From: Coprinus comatus
Taxonomy: Eukaryota > Basidiomycota > Agaricomycetes > Agaricales > Agaricaceae
Assembly (NCBI GenBank): GCA_034638255.1
Contig: JAWPGT010000086.1
Coordinates: 1-64,000, forward strand
Direction of reading: 5' to 3'
Length of the DNA: 64,000 nucleotides
Both the position numbers and the translations under genes were made by a program. Below the pieces are notes generated by a model that was given only the letters and a program-made list of their open reading frames with translations, made no database searches and was not told where the DNA came from. Shown here piece by piece: positions 47,103 through 59,189 of this stretch (positions are counted from its first letter, which is position 1; every line of letters starts with the position of its first letter).

Positions 47103-50100
47103 GATTTCCGAAGGAGGGGATATTTGGTGCGTTTTGTCTGTTGAAATCGAAGGACGGATGTTAGCTAACTGTAGAAACAGAATGGCTCTGCTAAATAACA
47201 CGTACGAGAAAAAACAGTGAGCTATAAAAGTCAAAGAGTTAATCTGGGATTGCAGTTGATTATCGTTATGATACGACCTTACCTGTGCAATTCAGCTAGG
47301 TAAATCTGTTTAATAGTAGTGATGGCTGAGGTACTGAGCCTCTCTCGCCGACTGACTTTATAACAAAAACGTACCGAACTACGACGAAAAGGGCTAGCAT
47401 ATTGGAAAGTTCAAGAAGACGTAGTTGTACAGCAGACCACCGGTACACCTACTTGTTCCGTGAGAAACTCTATTATTCTGATGGACAGTCATTATTGAAG
47501 CTCGGAGACGCGCAGCCTTAGACAAGAATTGGCATCGGATTAAGTAAAGAAACGAAACGGAGGAATTACCGCTCCACCGTAGGACAATTCACTGTGCCAG
47601 TGACTTGGTAATCCACACAGATTATCAAGTACTAGCGAGTATTTATCCAATTATTACTTTACTCGTGAGCGCGGGTCTCAGAGTAAAGTTTAGGTATGTC
47701 CTCAATAATCCAGTTAGATTATCGAGTCACCCACGCAGTGAATTACAGTTTTGCTTTATGGAATTACCGTACAGACCACATACTAGGTATAACTAGAACT
47801 CTATGATCTCTCCGTAAGGAGTGTAACGCTAGTCTCCAAATTGACATCTTCGCCAAATTCTTGGATACTAAAGCCTATGCCAAGGACGTTTATTTTTGAT
47901 CGTCGACTTCCTTCGGAATGGAAAGATATGACCAAAGCTTCTTATTACTCTGGAGGATAGAGATTGAGAAAGAAAAAGAAAAAGTAGGTGTCTCAGTTGT
48001 GTAGTTACAGTTACATATATACTGGCGGTATGGGAACTTAAGATTAAAGGGATTTAAAGAAAGTTTAACGAGTCGAAATCTACATAAGTTATAAATAGCA
48101 CTACCATCACCACGAGTTTGACAGGAAATATGTGGAGAGAAGCCAGCCCCAGGTCAGCGCTTCGGCCTGAACTAAAGAATGGCTTGTTATGTATTAGTAG
48201 TATTCAACGTAACATTCAAAGCTTCAATGTTCAACTCCAAACACATGAAACACGCACAAAACTCACTTAGAGTCAGAATCGTCCCGGACCATCCGCTTCT
48301 GTGTTGAAGGTGGAAGCCTAGAATCGGTTAATGTAAGATGTCAAATTAACATACACATGCAATCATTCCGGGGGAAAGTTGATATCGATGGGGGCGGTCC
48401 AATAAAACTGCTAGAGAAAATAATCCTTCAACTGGCGGAAAACGGGACAGGTTACCAGTACAAGTTATGAACTTGATGTAAATACAGTTTAATATGTGAA
48501 TGAGAGGTTTCCGAGACTCTCCGATGTTACTATTACAGATTTTGCGTCAAAAGGTACTATGTAGTAAATAAACATAATGCAAGTAAATCAAATGTAAATC
48601 ACTGCGTTGTCGTAATTTGTGGGATTTGAAATCCCGACCGGCGTTTGCCTTTCATATCAAAACACATAAGTATAAGGTAGGTCGCACCATATGTCCTAAG
48701 TCCCACTGTGACGATCACAGCCTAGTACTGCTTATCAGCATTTCTTTTGGGTAAAGCATACTGCCCTAGGTTCTCTACACAAGTCCTCTTTCTTTTAGCC
48801 ATCGTAGAGTGTGTATGGAATGAGTTCAAATTTCTTTCATAATTTGCATTGAATTTCGGAACTCATTGAGAGTACCTTCTTAATTGAGATACTGGCATCT
48901 GAGAACAGTATCTAGCACTTTTAACGCTTTTGAAACCAACAAATCTTCTAATTTTTTTTGAAGGGTACGTTTTACTATTTTAAAAGACTCCATTGGCTTT
49001 GAATCCACCTAAATATTGTTGTGTAAACGATAAAATCTCTTTTTATCTGAACTCCCTGCCAATTACACTCAATCTGTCACACTTGTATCGTCTAACTGCG
49101 ACCTACGTTACGTACTCTTTCTTCTACTTACTTCCTTTAATTACACATATTCCTTAGTACCCAACCCAGAAATTATCCCATGTAAATATTTTTGAAGCCT
49201 ATGGCAAAATAATCAACAGGTAATGAACGAAATACTACTTATTTGAACCATTCATAGTATATTGCAATTTAAATGAAGATCCTAGCCTCAATCCTGGCCT
49301 CAGTGGTGGCCCCAAGGACGATACTTGTAGCTAGTAAGCAATATAATAATCTTACAATACCCGACACTGTACATTCCAATCTCGATGACATAGTAATCAT
49401 CTTCGCCAGCTCTTGTGATTGTTCTCCTACTCCCGTAGTAATGAACCAAAGCTGGGTTTCATTAGTAAATAGCTTACTGGCTTAGGATTGGACTTGCTTT
49501 GCTTAATTGATCATAAATGGCTGTTTCAAAGTCGGAAGTCGCCGGAATGGGGCTGGGGATAATTTCCTCCAATTAGTTCATATGCAACACTCTTCGGATG
49601 AGTAACTAGCACAAAATGAATATGAAGTTGAAATTTTTATTTCTATAGTCACCATAATTAGTACTATTGGTGATGTTCGGGCTAAATTCGGGTGAGTGTT
49701 TCGGAAATGAAGTTGTCATGTCAAAGAACCATCCGGCGAATAATACTGGTATGATGTATCTATAAATAATCGCCTGGCATTACGGGTTCGGCTGATATCT
49801 TGTTATCTATCATATCAGTAATTAAGCGTACTTGCCAGCCATGTAAGAAGTAATGGGGCCTTCTTAACTGGCAAAAAGGAAATTTACGGACGTTTCGGTC
49901 TTGGCGGGGGGGAGTGGTTGTTGGTGTAAAAAGCCCATAAGTATGTAATCGACTCTGACTTTTCATCGGAGTTGGGGTGTAATGGAAACCGATCACTTGA
50001 CAATGCCCTACATACACGCAACATAGATATAACACATACTATCACCTTGTCGCTTGTCCATTATGTATACAAGTTATGGAAAACAAATCCTGAATGAGCA

Positions 50101-52641
50101 GTGAGCGACCTAGACTGATGTAGCATTCCGCAGCGGCCGGGTTAATGTTGATATGGAATGTTCTCAGTCTGACACCAGTCTGGCAGTATGTTGGCTCCCG
50201 CGCCAGACTGGTGGGTTCAAACTTTGATACCCGAGAGATGAAATGACTCATGTCTCAAAATTCTGTGGCGGGCTCGCCTGGACCTATTAACAATCTCACA
50301 GGCGCTTGAAGGAGACTATGCACAATACACCACCACAATTCTCAAACCCATCCTGTCTGTGCCTTTACAGACTGAAAGCTTGAAGAGGTCCATACTTATT
50401 CTTTCCGAATCGGAATATATATATAACAAAAAAAGACATTACTTTTTTTGTCCCTGCATTGATAGAGAGGTAATTGAAGCCAGGTACTTGTCACCCCCCT
50501 GAGAATTCTGCTACATGACGCAGTTGTTTGTCTTTTTTAGTTGATGTATTTCCCCGACTGTACTTAGTGCCAGTGGTCCCTTGAATAACCAGCTAGTACT
50601 AAGAAGTACTACTATGACTGCGCTTAGCTGCTCCACGATTTATATCGTTAGTGTCGTTAATCATCTGGTGGCATGTACGTGGTGCAGTAGCGCTGTGGTA
50701 AATTAATACGATCGGTAAGTTTTGAAATACCACAGATGATGTACTAGTTATATTTATCCATGATCTATCCCATTGGTTATACCAAAAGATCAACTCGAAT
50801 CCGCCAAACAAAAAGGGGAAGACATAGCAAGTCCATTGTCACAACAAATTTATCACCTTTTGAGACTCTTAGTACAAGAAGCCTTTTCCGGAAGAGCGCG
50901 CAGCATAGTACACCCTTTCAGATGGCATCCGATGTTACACATGATAAGATAAGAAAAGTCCGAAACCAAGTTTATTACCAAGGCCATCATCAACGTAACG
51001 TTTTGTGGCATTATCCTCAGACTAGCCGTAATTACCATTTACATATGAGGTACAATCAGGGATGAACTTCTGTTGTAGGGCTTACACTTGACGTTACCTC
51101 AAGAGCATGTGGCTACAAACTGAATTGGGCACCGGCGGAGGTTATTCTTTTGGATGTTTTGATTATATAAATGGTTGACAAGCGGAAATGAATTTGTTAA
51201 ACGTCGAGCGTTGACCCATTTTTGTTTGAAACTTCAACTTATAAAAAATTTCCAATGAACCCGATAGACTTGATTTGTTCATAGTTGAATGTTTGTTTGG
51301 GGTAAAATAATGGATGGGTAATAAAGTGATATGAATGGTCACAAGTACTCACCACAAGGTCATAAGTTGTGGAACTTGCCATCTCGCGGCATCAATCAAT
51401 CAATCAATTTCTATACTCTTCTCCCAGTAGATACCCCTACCCTTTTATATCTGGTAAGTTTCTAGGAACTTATTACGGTGCGATTTGCTGTAACTGTTTT
51501 AGGTGAGACCACACCACACCGGTGGTAGCGGAAAATGTCACGCGTTTCACTTGGTTAGTCTGGATCGTTACTCAATGCGTGGATGGAACAACTCGTAATT
51601 CAATGTAATATTCACCACTCGGAAGAAATTCTGCAGAGGATACACGACGATCACGATCACGATATTGGTTGAAACTCGGAGGTACTCATTGCATTGGAAA
51701 CAATATATGACGTGTGAAGTATCGTTGTATATCAACCTTTGAGTACATAAGTTACCCCCGAACCATGTGATAGTCCAAGCGGAAAATGTGAGATGGGATG
51801 GGTTTATTAGGGCTGGTGCAACATTTTCAATCAGGGATGCCATTCTTAACGTAGCATAGACAGTTATGACATTTGGTAGTATTATCAGCCACCCATATAC
51901 TAGGTCATCATACTTAGGCTTGTACTAATGCATCGGCGGAGACAGCGAAACACATTGGAAGTGACCCGGTATATTATTCTATGACTAATCTTGGCTATTG
52001 TTCTTTTATCTAATCATAACGGCGTGCCACAGCTGCTTTGAGCCAATCCCTGAACCGAGTGGGATCCCTCGAGCTTGCCATGAGTTGTAGTTATATCTCT
52101 ATAATAATATATCATTCTTACATTTATCGAAACGTCGAGGTTGAATAACGGTGATCTCCATTCTTCGTTCTCTGACTTTCACGTCACCTCATCCATGATT
52201 CTTTCTCATAGACTCGCTTAGAATATACCGTCTCGTCTTGGTTTTTCGGGGAAGGTACCGGAAGCAACTATAAGAGGATGTTTGGTACTAACGTCAAGTA
52301 AGGGGATATTGGACTTTCAAATGTCCATCTTTGGTTTCCCTTCAACTTGGAGGGTGTGGCAAACCAATGAAGCTTTTCTGTGCAGAAAACAGATTTGAAT
52401 ACATTGGTACTATTACGATGTTATAAAAAAATATATATAGTACTAGAGATAGGGAGAGCATGAAGCATAATTGTCATATTGTGAGAATCATATTGGTGAG
52501 AGTCATATGAACGAAATGGTGGACAACAAGGAGAAGGTTACAAAATAGAAATGTCACAATACTTTACGTATTTCACAGAAGACGGAAAACGGTTAGATGG
52601 GATTAATTTATAGTGTTCCATGCACAGGCTTGTGTCCATTG
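47103..52641. other. Long gene-free region
   Basis: About 5.5 kb without a convincing gene. A 70-codon frame at 49273-49485 begins MKILASILASVV and could be a small secreted peptide or the relic of one, but it lacks the CWGCC signature. A perfect 12-bp inverted repeat is at 50173-50213. Nothing else is recognisable. Confidence 0.5.
50173..50213. repeat. Perfect 12-bp inverted repeat (hairpin)
   Basis: CACCAGTCTGGC at 50173-50184 and GCCAGACTGGTG at 50202-50213 are exact reverse complements around a 17-nt loop. They sit in intergenic sequence. Could be a transcript hairpin, a binding site, or chance. Confidence 0.7.
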
Positions 52642-53664
52642 TCAGTTGATGCCGAGCTCGGCCAGCCTATACCTTTTGGAAGACACATGGAACGGTACGT
52701 ATCCAGACCAAAAGAGCATGTAATCGTTGTATGCATCTTTTGTGTCTTTCAAAATCGCACTGGTGCGCCTGTGTGATTCCACTACCTTATCAGACAAAAC
52801 GCGGAGCTGCTCCAATTTTGTTCTACCATGGAGTTTGGCGAGAAGCGATACGGTGTTCTCTTGCTCCCCGGCAAGCTCTTCTTTATAGAAAGAAGTGATA
52901 TCGCTAAAGACCGGTCTTAGACACATCCAATCCAATCGGGTAAGGAGGTACGTACTTCACGTAGTTAATGATGTCCTCAAGTTCGGGGAAGGCTTGAATA
53001 TAGTGCGCAGGGTTGACAGAAGGACGGAAAATGAAGACGGAATAAGCCTTGGAGAGGCCGGAAAACAATCTCAAGTAATGAGGATAACGCTTGGCCTCTC
53101 GAATCAGCTGCGCGTATCAAGATCAGTATTATTCTGTGCAAAGAGGAATGAGAGTTACATTACCTTCTTCCCGGTTGTAACATGTTCAATCATCATAGCA
53201 TTGAAGAACGAGAATGTTGCAGTAACTACCAGATTGTATCCGATAGGCCCATAAAATTTGGACGTTTCAGAAAGTAGTTCGGCACAATTGTTGAGAACGT
53301 CATAACGATGTTTTTCCCCTTTGATATACTTCTCCATAAAATCACAGATACCGTCGGAAAGGGTGTCATAGTTATCGTCAACACAAAGCATAAGGCCGGT
53401 ATAATAAGCGATGAAGAGCTTGAGCTCGTGTGATTGGTAGAAGTAGGCAGCATTGGAGACAAGGACGCCAACGTGAAGATGTTTGGAGAGGTAGGTCATA
53501 TCATAGCTGCGACGATACGCTCCAACCCAGCATTCCCGCTCGAAGATGGCAGCATTGGGGATATCAGGGACCTTTGCAGAGTGTTTGCATTTAGTGAGAA
53601 ATTCTTGTACGACATCGTAGACACCGTCCTCAAGAGTTTGCTTTGGGCGTGATTGAATAGCCAT
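52642..53664 (-). CDS. Trichodiene-synthase-like sesquiterpene cyclase (copy 1)
   Basis: Exons 53664-53164, 53107-52956 and 52903-52642 join to 304 aa. Class I terpene synthases ionise farnesyl diphosphate and cyclise it with magnesium. The aspartate-rich motif is complete (LMLCVDDNYDTLSD). The second metal motif is NDITSFYKE, formed across the last intron and fitting N-D-x2-S-x3-E. The C terminus carries SSKRYRLAEL, comparable to the DRRYRLSEI end of trichodiene synthases. Length is somewhat under the 370-380 aa of that family, with a shorter C-terminal tail. Both metal motifs are intact, so activity is plausible; the product cannot be predicted. It is divergent from the arginine gene with about 410 bp between starts. 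A paralogue with the same two intron positions lies at 61.5-62.6 kb. Confidence 0.82.
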
Positions 53665-54077
53665 TGAGAAAGAGGGATTGTTTGTTGAGGTGTCTCGAGT
53701 GCATGACTGCGATCTTAAATATCCAGGAGGATGACCAGGTACGTAAGTATATGTGTCTGCAAATCTGGAGATCTAACTGCATCAGGATCTACCAGAACTC
53801 CGCCTCCTGTGGAGTCACGTGGTGCTATATAGCCGATATGTCTTTTTTTTCTTTTTGTTATCAACGTCGATGCAGTCATCGGGCTGCACTCTGCTGCCGT
53901 AAAACCGGCATTCAGAGTAACGGAGCGACGGGAGACCAAGGGTTTCCTGTTCTTTACTTTCGCCACGATGTCATTCGTGGGCAGAAAGAACAGGACAACA
54001 TCCTATAGCACAAACTGCGCATATTCAAATTTATGATATCATTTATTTATTTTATTTTCTTGTCGTTTTCTCCCACC
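53665..54077. promoter_or_regulatory. Shared divergent promoter of terpene synthase and arginine gene
   Basis: The 413 bp between the two start codons must hold both promoters. No specific binding sites are identified. Confidence 0.45.
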
Positions 54078-55650
54078 ATGAACACCATATTCAGGCGCTG
54101 GGCGTCCTCAGCACCCTCAAAGGCCCATCACCACATTGCTCTACCCTCATCCTCGTTTCCCACAGGTTACAAGTTGACTGGTTTGCATGCCGGAGTAAAA
54201 AAGAACAAAGACGTTCTTGACCTCGCCATTATTCTCTCGACATCCAACCACCCCACCTCCGCTGCTGCCTGTTTTACTCGAAATGTCTTCAAAGCAGCTC
54301 CTGTTCTTGTTTCTGAAGATGTTCTCCAACGAAATCATGGTCGAGCACGCGCTTTGGTCGTCAACAGTGGTTGTGCCAACGCGGTGACTGGAAAACAGGG
54401 AATGGATGATGCTTGGGCAATGGAACGCGAAACTAGTTCTCTCCTGCCAACACCACCCGCAAATACTACGTTTGATCATGAAACGCTCGTCATGTCCACA
54501 GGTGTTATTGGCCAGAATCTCCCTATTGCGAAAATTGTTGACGGTATCCGGCGGGCAACGGACGGCCTCGGTTCCGATTTCGCCGCCTGGGAACGCGCTG
54601 CAAAGGCGTTTATGACCACTGATACCTTTCCAAAATTGCGATCCCGTGTCTTTCAAATAAATGGTGTTGAATATCGCATGGCTGGTATGGACAAAGGTGC
54701 AGGTATGATTCACCCAGATATGGGTCCTGCTGGCACCCAATTCTCAAAGCAACTTCACGCCACTTTGTTGGGATGTATTATGACCGATGCTGCCATTTCC
54801 CCTCGCAGTTTGCAATCAGCACTCACTTACGCTGTTGATAGAAGTTTTAACTCGATCAGTGTAGATGGTGATATGTCCACAAATGATACTATTATCGTAT
54901 TAGCGAATGGAGCAGCAGCCCCTCCAGGACCTGATGGGAAGATTCTGGAGATAGACGAGGAAACTGATAAAGAGGCATATGAAGTGTTCAAAACAGAGCT
55001 AACTGACTTTGCGGCTGACCTCGCCAAGCTCGTTGTTCGTGATGGAGAGGGCGCCACTAAATTTGTTACCGTCACTGTTAAGGTACACCTCAAGCTCATT
55101 GTGCCTTCCCTTTTAACTGATCCGTACACTCTCTAGGGTGCTCCTAACTACAAAGATGCACATGCCATCGCTTCTAAAATCTCCACGTCGGCGCTTGTCA
55201 AGACGGCCCTATATGGTGAGGATGCAAAGTATGTATTTTATTGTTTCCACCATCAAGTTGCGATCGAACATTTCTCCTTTGTGACAGCTGGGGTCGAATT
55301 CTTGCAGCAACTGGCTCTGTACCCCTTTCTCCCTCTGCTACACATGCTCAACAATCTACGATCGACCCTACGAAAGTTTCAGTTACATTTGTCCCCTCAG
55401 ATGGAACTCCAGGCTTGCCCGTTCTCACCAACGGAGAGCCAGAGAAGGTTGATGAAGTACGTGCAAAGGAGATCTTGAGTTTGGAAGATTTCGAGATTGT
55501 TGTTGATTTGGGGATGGGGATGGATGGTGAGGCAAAATATTGGACTTGTGATTTCAGCTATGTGAGTCTTCTCCTGTATTCCGTTAGCTATAACACTTAT
55601 TCAAGTGCTAATAGGAATACGTGAGAATTAACGGCGATTACCGTTCTTGA
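54078..55650 (+). CDS. ARG7: Glutamate N-acetyltransferase / ornithine acetyltransferase, mitochondrial
   Basis: Bifunctional ArgJ-type enzyme of the acetylated ornithine cycle in arginine biosynthesis. It moves acetyl from N-acetylornithine to glutamate in mitochondria. Exons 54078-55082, 55137-55228, 55288-55561 and 55615-55650 give 468 aa, the usual fungal length. The N terminus ([13 protein letters not shown]) is a mitochondrial presequence. Substrate-binding parts include [12 protein letters not shown] and MSTGVIGQ. Self-cleavage takes place before the Thr of a conserved Ala-Thr in [10 protein letters not shown]...LHATLLG, making two subunits; both residues are present. The C terminus ends [12 protein letters not shown], normal for the family. 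Start chosen at an ATG in CACCATGA context; the longer frame upstream is untranslated leader. It is a housekeeping gene between accessory genes. ARG7 is the yeast name for this enzyme. Confidence 0.95.
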
Positions 55651-57390
55651 AGCTTGCCTGACACGAAGTGCTGTAACTAGTAGAGTTTCAGTTTTTTTAA
55701 GTTGACTTCGACATAAATCAACACGATGACCGTCGGAGTCAGGAGGACTGTCGTATAGTGTATATCAATGACAATAATAAGGCTTCCGGGTTCCTCGCTT
55801 GATGTTGGATACGAATGGCTTACAGAAGTAGAAGACTAGGAGCCCAAGTCCTAGACCATTTCTCGAATTTCTCGAAATTAAAAAGTATTATACATTGTAA
55901 TGCTGCTCTTGCTCAAATTAGTTAGGAGGGGTGCGTCGCGTTTAACGCCTCACGAAATAGGGAATTTGAGAGGTGCTTTATAGATGTAAAACTAACCTTG
56001 TAGCAAAATCTAAAACTGTTTCCAAACATAAACTCGATGGCAGAAAGGAGGACTAAAATCCATGCTCCTCGGACAATCTATATTTAAAAGTTAAGAGCAA
56101 TTCAAAGATGAATGCTTGAACAGCTTGAAGGAGCAACTTGAGTTCGTTTCCGCCTTAGTCGGTCTGGCAAACAATAATTCATGTACCTACATCCAATATC
56201 ATTTCCTAAACTAAGTCGTCCTTATCTCCTAAATCTTCACACCCTTAGAGGTTAGCACACTTACAGAGATAATATCGGAGCATTGTACACCATCACGCTT
56301 CTTAACATTCAAAGAAGTTGCACCTGGGGCGTCTTCTTTTCGGTCTGATGGCCACCATTTCAAAACAAAATTGAATGCGCAGCTTTGCTATTTATAAAAT
56401 GACTATGTGCAAACTTGGCCTTTCCAATACCTCAGGGATTTCTGCAAATCCTCCAATTGCCCCGGAGGAACGGAATATAACTGAAAAAGACACTGGCGTT
56501 TATCCAGGTTACGCTTCAACTATTCCACTTGATTTCTTAGAGATTGAAAAAAATAAATTAATACCAATACAGTGACAAATGGTTCGGCGCAATGATAGCG
56601 TCATGTTTCACTCACATTTGTTGCCGTTGGCTTCCCTATGTCAGATAAGTTGTTTGAACCGTCCGTGAGTGGTAAACATCTGTCTTCTACTTGCAGCCAA
56701 AGCTAACGTCATCCCCCTTTGGTATATTGCTATAAATACCAGTCCGACATTGATTCACCGTCCTCTGATAAAAGCGTGCGCTGCTAAACGTTTCAGAGTA
56801 CAATTTGCATTTCAGTTTCCGTAAATCGGACACAAAGAAGATGAATATAGGAATGATATAATATTTGGAGGCCATAGTAGCCCGTTATAGATATCAATAA
56901 GTTATTGTAATCGTAATAATGTAAGTAATAATTCCGAGTCCAAGTGATTGATGGTCTGTGAACGCCATTTGCATCTGTTCAATATCTACGTATCAATGTT
57001 TATCACACATTCCGGGTCTTTAAGTTCACCGGCCAACTGAGTACCATTCACCTCTGTGACGAAAATATAGCCCTTGAGAGTTAAACGCACAGTGTTTCGT
57101 TGGAATCAGTGATCCGTTTAGAAGGGATCTTATGGAGGAATTGTTTCATTATTGGGATTGCAGATTACTTATAAAAGCATTTCGCGAATGAGCTATTTCC
57201 TCAGTACCAACAGCTACAGCTCATTGTACTACGTGAGTTTCTCCCTCAAACGATACATAACCCTATACTTATCACCGAAATCGACAGCATATTTCTTATT
57301 TCGTATGTCATTTGGGAAAACATGGAATGTTCTCGTTGCAGGAGATACTAACGTCAGGCCGTTTAAATAGACGAATCCAAGTTCACCACC
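55651..57390. other. Intergenic region
   Basis: About 1.7 kb without a recognisable gene. The right end holds the promoter of the second CWGCC gene, with TTTAAATA at 57360-57367 and the start context CACCACCATGA. Confidence 0.55.
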
Positions 57391-57810
57391 ATGAAATTCC
57401 TCGCCTCACTCGCAATCGTTTTTGCCATTGGAGTCAACGCACTTCCAAACCCACAAGACGTTTGTACCACCGTCTGTCGTCCAGTAAGACCCGACTGCCC
57501 ACCAGGGCAATCGGCATCAGGATCCGAAGGTTGTTGGGGATGTTGCCGAGCAGTTGCTTCTGCGCCTTCTACTAGGGAGCCTGAACAAACTAGAGAATTT
57601 TGCCTCGCTGTCTGTTATCCAGAAAGGCCTGAATGTCCTCCAGGTGAAGCGCCCTCTGGTAATGAACAGTGTTGGGGATGTTGCCGTCCGGTCGAACCTA
57701 GACCATGCACCAAGGAATGTCGTCTTGAGAAGCCTGTATGTCCTGAAGGAGAGGCCCCCACTGGGGGTGAGGGATGTTGGGGTTGCTGCCAACCAATTGG
57801 CTCCTTCTGA
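57391..57810 (+). CDS. Secreted three-repeat CWGCC cysteine protein (copy 2)
   Basis: Single exon of 139 aa. A signal peptide (MKFLASLAIVFAIGVNA) is followed by LPNP, exactly as in copy 1. Three units start at Cys25, Cys71 and Cys106. Each keeps the spacing C-x3-C-x6-C-x11-C-x2-C-C and reads RP-x-C-P-P-G-(Q/E), then CWGCC. Outside the cysteines, Gly and Pro positions the units differ more from one another than in copy 1, and linkers are shorter. No repetitive tail. The two proteins clearly belong to one family but are on opposite strands, 10 kb apart. Function is unknown; an extracellular or cell-wall role is inferred from the signal peptide and disulfide pattern only. Confidence 0.85.
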   Translation: MKFLASLAIVFAIGVNALPNPQDVCTTVCRPVRPDCPPGQSASGSEGCWGCCRAVASAPSTREPEQTREFCLAVCYPERPECPPGEAPSGNEQCWGCCRPVEPRPCTKECRLEKPVCPEGEAPTGGEGCWGCCQPIGSF

Positions 57811-58301
57811 GCAATCGTGGTTATTTTGGAGCAATGTTTGTATTTACCGTGTGTTACATGGAGTATAATAGGTGATACAGTTTCAAGCACAGTATGTACG
57901 GTGTGATCTGAAATATTCTCTACAATGTAATCATGTATGGTGGGTTAGCGTGAAGTACATATCAGACTCCCAACGTTAATCATTTCCAATGTGTCATGAT
58001 CTGAGAAGTTGGGCGGGCTCGCAGTATATTCATGTTTACAAACCAACGACTCTCATATTGGACAGTGCACTCGCACAGAAGATAATGTACTTTAAATTAG
58101 ATGAAGACTTACTAATAGTAAGTTGAATTTTAGAAATTCTTGTACAGTGACCGAGTCAAGGTTCTACTTACCAGACACATAACTTTGTCAATGATGGCTA
58201 AAAATAAATATTGAATATTAAATTTATGAAGCCAACAAACCCTGGGTCTCCCTTACGTTACTAGTACTACTTACTAAGGTCCTATTCTTTGAACACACAC
58301 C
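57811..58301. other. Intergenic region
   Basis: AT-rich flank between the CWGCC gene and the F-box/LRR pseudogene; no gene or RNA recognised. Confidence 0.55.
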
Positions 58302-59189
58302 ATGGAAAGCAATATTCTGCGACTGGAACCAGAACTTCTCTGTCTTATTGATGATAAGTTTGTACACTCACATTGTCTTTAACAAGCGATTTAGTTCACG
58401 TTCTCTGTAGTTAGGCCCAGAGAGGAAGATATTTCGCATGGCTTGCCAACAAATCAATCGCGCTTTGGTGCCACGTGTTTTCACTTCCTTGACAATTGAC
58501 ATACATAGCAGGTCCGAGAGCGTTCTCTCTCTATTGGAAACTCTAGCTTCATCGACCAATATCAATAATACTGGGTGCGGGTTGGGACTCCTTGTTCGCT
58601 CCATACGCATCATTGCATTATATCCCACCCGATCCAAACCATGGAAAATGCATGTCTGGCTAGTCTTGGTCAGTTTGCACTCTCATTTCATTCTTCATCC
58701 GTCCTCTCATACTTTATGAATGCAGAAAAATGTATGGAGAAATTGCGGGTAGTACTGAAACCTACCCTAAAATCATTACTCGAACTACGTGAAGTTGTGT
58801 ATGTTTTTCACCAAATTATCATTTCTATCCTTATATCGCTCAATCAACCAGTTGGTATGTCGGGGTAGATAAAGAACCTGAATGGATACAACGAGATGCT
58901 ATAGCGGCGTTTGCAACATGTCGTCAACTCACTATGGTTAAGCTCATCATTAGTTGCCCCAGAGTGCTTGGAATATGAAGTTACACAGACTCACAAGGCT
59001 GGAGAAGTTAACGATCATTTTCCATCACCAAATACTATTATCCACCAACGTAAATATGGCGACAATGATAAAGCTAATAAACGTGCCTAAAGTGTTAGTG
59101 GATAATCCACAGTTACCATCATTAAGCGTCAGCGCCAGTTTCAGAGGAGAAACCCACGGTGTTTCAATAGACAACCTGTTCTCTGACGT

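Noticed and set aside
49273..49485. Third CWGCC family member suggested by the MKILASILASVV start
   Set aside because: No CWGCC unit or cysteine spacing follows; similarity is limited to a hydrophobic start that any signal peptide could give.
57517..57890. Minus-strand and shifted frames over the second CWGCC gene
   Set aside because: The plus-strand frame has a signal peptide and exact cysteine periodicity; the others are shadows of its repetitive codons.
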